DNA of 64,000 bases from Roseovarius litorisediminis (GTDB taxonomy: Bacteria > Pseudomonadota > Alphaproteobacteria > Rhodobacterales > Rhodobacteraceae), in assembly GCF_900172295.1 (NCBI RefSeq), contig NZ_FWFL01000007.1, positions 151,355 to 215,354 of the forward strand, written 5' to 3'. The notes beneath the pieces were generated by a model. The model was not told the origin of the DNA. It made no database searches and saw only the letters and a list, made by a program, of their open reading frames with translations. A program made the translations under genes and the position numbers. Below, piece by piece: positions 62,377 through 64,000 of the stretch. Each line of letters begins with the position of its first letter. Position 1 is the stretch's first letter.

Positions 62377-63558
62377 TTAGAACAAAAGAAGTTTCCGCAG
62401 GATTTGAAACAGGTCCTTCAGGGGCAACTGCGTTGCTCCTGCCGCAAACACGGGCAGAACTGCCGCAGCTGAAATGGGCAGAAGTGAAGAGCGCTGGACC
62501 AGCACTGTTGAAAGATTTCGTGCAGCCTTAAAGATGGCGCCGGGATCTGAAACCGAAGAGGCCAATTTGATCTCCTTCTCTGTTGCGCCACAGATGCTTT
62601 GTTCAATCAGGCCATGTTCCTGAACAAGTTGATGACGCGTTGCCTGGGCTTGGGCAACATCCAGTGATTTTTGTTTCAAATCTCCGAGAGGCTTGGAGAA
62701 AAACAGCGCGGGCAAGGCAAGCAGACCGTTCGTCACCACGAGCCAGATGATCATCACCGCAGTAAAGCTTGTAGTACTGATTGTCTCTGCACTTATATGT
62801 TCCGCAATTGCAGCCCCCAGATTACAGCTCAAGACCAGTACAAAAAGGGTATAAGCATTGGGGAATCCAGCCATAAAGCCAATACCGCCGGCATCGTCCG
62901 GATGCGTGACTGTCAGTCGCAATTCAAGATCTGCGATCGACTTCAGGAGTAGCGCTACGATGACGACACGCCAAACCCATCGTGTCACCAGGAAAAAATA
63001 GATCGGACTGCTGATCCAAAGGCACCATAAAGCGGCGTAAGAAAAGCTTTGCCCCCCACTGTCGGCGACGAAGGCCCATGAGTTTTCATCGAAGGCACTG
63101 AGACCAAAACCAGCACCGACCGACAGACCACAGGCGACTCCGAAACAAACAATCTCTGCTAAACGCGAATTGCGACGTCGCACAGCTAGGGTTGCTGAGG
63201 ATACAGCAGCCGCGTGCGAGCCGGGCGCGAGCAATGGCGGGCTTAGAAGAGGGCGCAGAACAGTGGAAAGTTGGTGTTCCACGACGGGTTCCATTGCAAT
63301 GAGCAGGCCCACCCCGATAAAAAACCGGGACAGCACTGGTAAGTGAAGCAGGTAGGGCATGTCGGTAAAACTTCCGAACGCCTTTCCTTCAAAAATGCTG
63401 ATGATAAGAGGCACGGCCCATGCAATCAGAACAAAGAAAAGCGCTCTGAAAGCCGGGCGCAGTTGATCGTCTTTCACCAGCCCAAGACGCGCCTGCATCT
63501 CATGGTAGAGGCCGCCTCGCGAAATTCTAGCCGCTTCTATGATTGGGTCTTCGCTCAT
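62377..63558 (-). CDS. Polytopic membrane protein of unknown function
   Basis: 393 residues with about six to seven hydrophobic helices, the last of which lies in the C-terminal region (LLPISAAAVLPVFAAGATQL). A charged cytosolic start (MSEDPIIEAARISRGGLYHE) and a long helical stretch at about 290-345 (KPLGDLKQKSLDVAQAQATR) are the only other marks. I do not recognise the family. Same strand as the Omp85-type gene, 128 bases upstream, with similar AT-rich composition, so the two may have been acquired together. Confidence 0.6.
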   Translation of the reverse strand: MSEDPIIEAARISRGGLYHEMQARLGLVKDDQLRPAFRALFFVLIAWAVPLIISIFEGKAFGSFTDMPYLLHLPVLSRFFIGVGLLIAMEPVVEHQLSTVLRPLLSPPLLAPGSHAAAVSSATLAVRRRNSRLAEIVCFGVACGLSVGAGFGLSAFDENSWAFVADSGGQSFSYAALWCLWISSPIYFFLVTRWVWRVVIVALLLKSIADLELRLTVTHPDDAGGIGFMAGFPNAYTLFVLVLSCNLGAAIAEHISAETISTTSFTAVMIIWLVVTNGLLALPALFFSKPLGDLKQKSLDVAQAQATRHQLVQEHGLIEQSICGATEKEIKLASSVSDPGAIFKAARNLSTVLVQRSSLLPISAAAVLPVFAAGATQLPLKDLFQILRKLLLF

Positions 63559-64000
63559 TACCTACAGAACCCTGTCTCAAAAGGTGTCGTGCCCGCAGCG
63601 CGGGCGCTATCAGCGTTTTGGCGGCAGCGGTGATGGGGCAAGACCCCTGATGTTGGTTTGTACATTTTCACGCCTCGTGAATAACGTTGTGCCCGTGATC
63701 CGGATTTAGCCCGACCGCGAGGGGATGATCGGGAAACGCATTCATTCCCTTTTGAAGCTTGAGGCAGAGGCGCAACCATTTGGTCTTCGCAGCCGCGCAT
63801 TACTTTCATCCTTGCCCCACGCTCAGTTGGCGACCTTGGTTAAAACCGATAGGTGACGCCGAAAATTGGCCCCTGTCCGTCGTCAGGGTTTTTGGCACCA
63901 AAGGCGGCTTAAACTAAGAGAGTTTTCGGCTCATCTGGTTGATTGCATTATGCGGCACGTTGTCTGTGATGCAAGCGTCGCGCGTCGATGGTCTTTCGTT
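63559..64000. other. Right-end region with outer-membrane protein tail remnant
   Basis: 442 bases without a complete gene. On the minus strand 63840-63908 a frame ends in AAFGAKNPDDGQGPIFGVTY RF and TAA, like the last strand of an outer-membrane barrel with terminal Phe, but an in-frame stop lies just upstream, so it is at most a short remnant. An 83-codon leftward frame at 63558-63809 has no family character. Confidence 0.35.

Overview
The window looks like a chromosomal segment of a marine-type alphaproteobacterium, most likely Rhodobacterales (Roseobacter group). This is inferred from moderately high GC, the order infA-maf-ribonuclease E/G-yacG-tRNA-Phe, an Mrp antiporter operon with fused A and B subunits, TRAP and betaine-type ABC transporters, and a split his cluster. 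Most gene calls rest on recognisable families. Organism and substrates are inference.

Bases 1-13.4 kb hold a catabolic gene set read leftward from a divergent LysR gene: flavin reductase, aldehyde dehydrogenase, a Rieske oxygenase with Glu at the bridging position, a luciferase-like FMN monooxygenase, DUF1185, an alpha/beta hydrolase, an Xsc-like ThDP enzyme, a broken TauD dioxygenase and a CMD-family protein. A betaine-type ABC transporter follows on the other strand. The set resembles trigonelline (tgn) degradation plus extra steps, so uptake and oxidation of an N-methylated or betaine-like compound is the leading guess.

Bases 13.5-23.3 kb form one leftward acetate module: acetyl-CoA synthetase, adenylate kinase, a DUF4212/SSS symporter pair, a cNMP-CBS-nucleotidyltransferase (DUF294) protein, a small membrane protein, a lone receiver and a degenerate histidine kinase fused to a DnaQ-like exonuclease. 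The last five genes look like a poorly understood signalling set attached to acetate uptake. Bases 23.8-29.7 kb hold a TRAP transporter with an IclR regulator and a divergent GMC oxidoreductase.

Bases 30-54.7 kb are largely housekeeping: tRNA-Phe, yacG, ribonuclease E/G, maf, infA, a nitrilase-family hydrolase preceded by strong alternative hairpins, a Kbp-like LysM protein, an ABC exporter, tRNA-Gly, the complete mrpA(B)CDEFG operon, a TetR/SDR/hydrolase unit (the SDR carries an internal deletion) and the his genes hisB-hisH-hisA-hisF-hisE interrupted by a glutaminase, two DUF2147 genes and a DUF302 gene. Small conserved and hypothetical genes follow.

Bases 54.7-64 kb change character. After rlmB and tRNA-Tyr comes a recombinase island: a large serine recombinase frameshifted in a G7 tract, DUF2924, DUF3489 and a core-only tyrosine recombinase. 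It is followed by an orphan gentisate 1,2-dioxygenase with the tail of an upstream gene, then a visibly more AT-rich pair encoding an Omp85-type barrel without POTRA domains and an unknown polytopic membrane protein.
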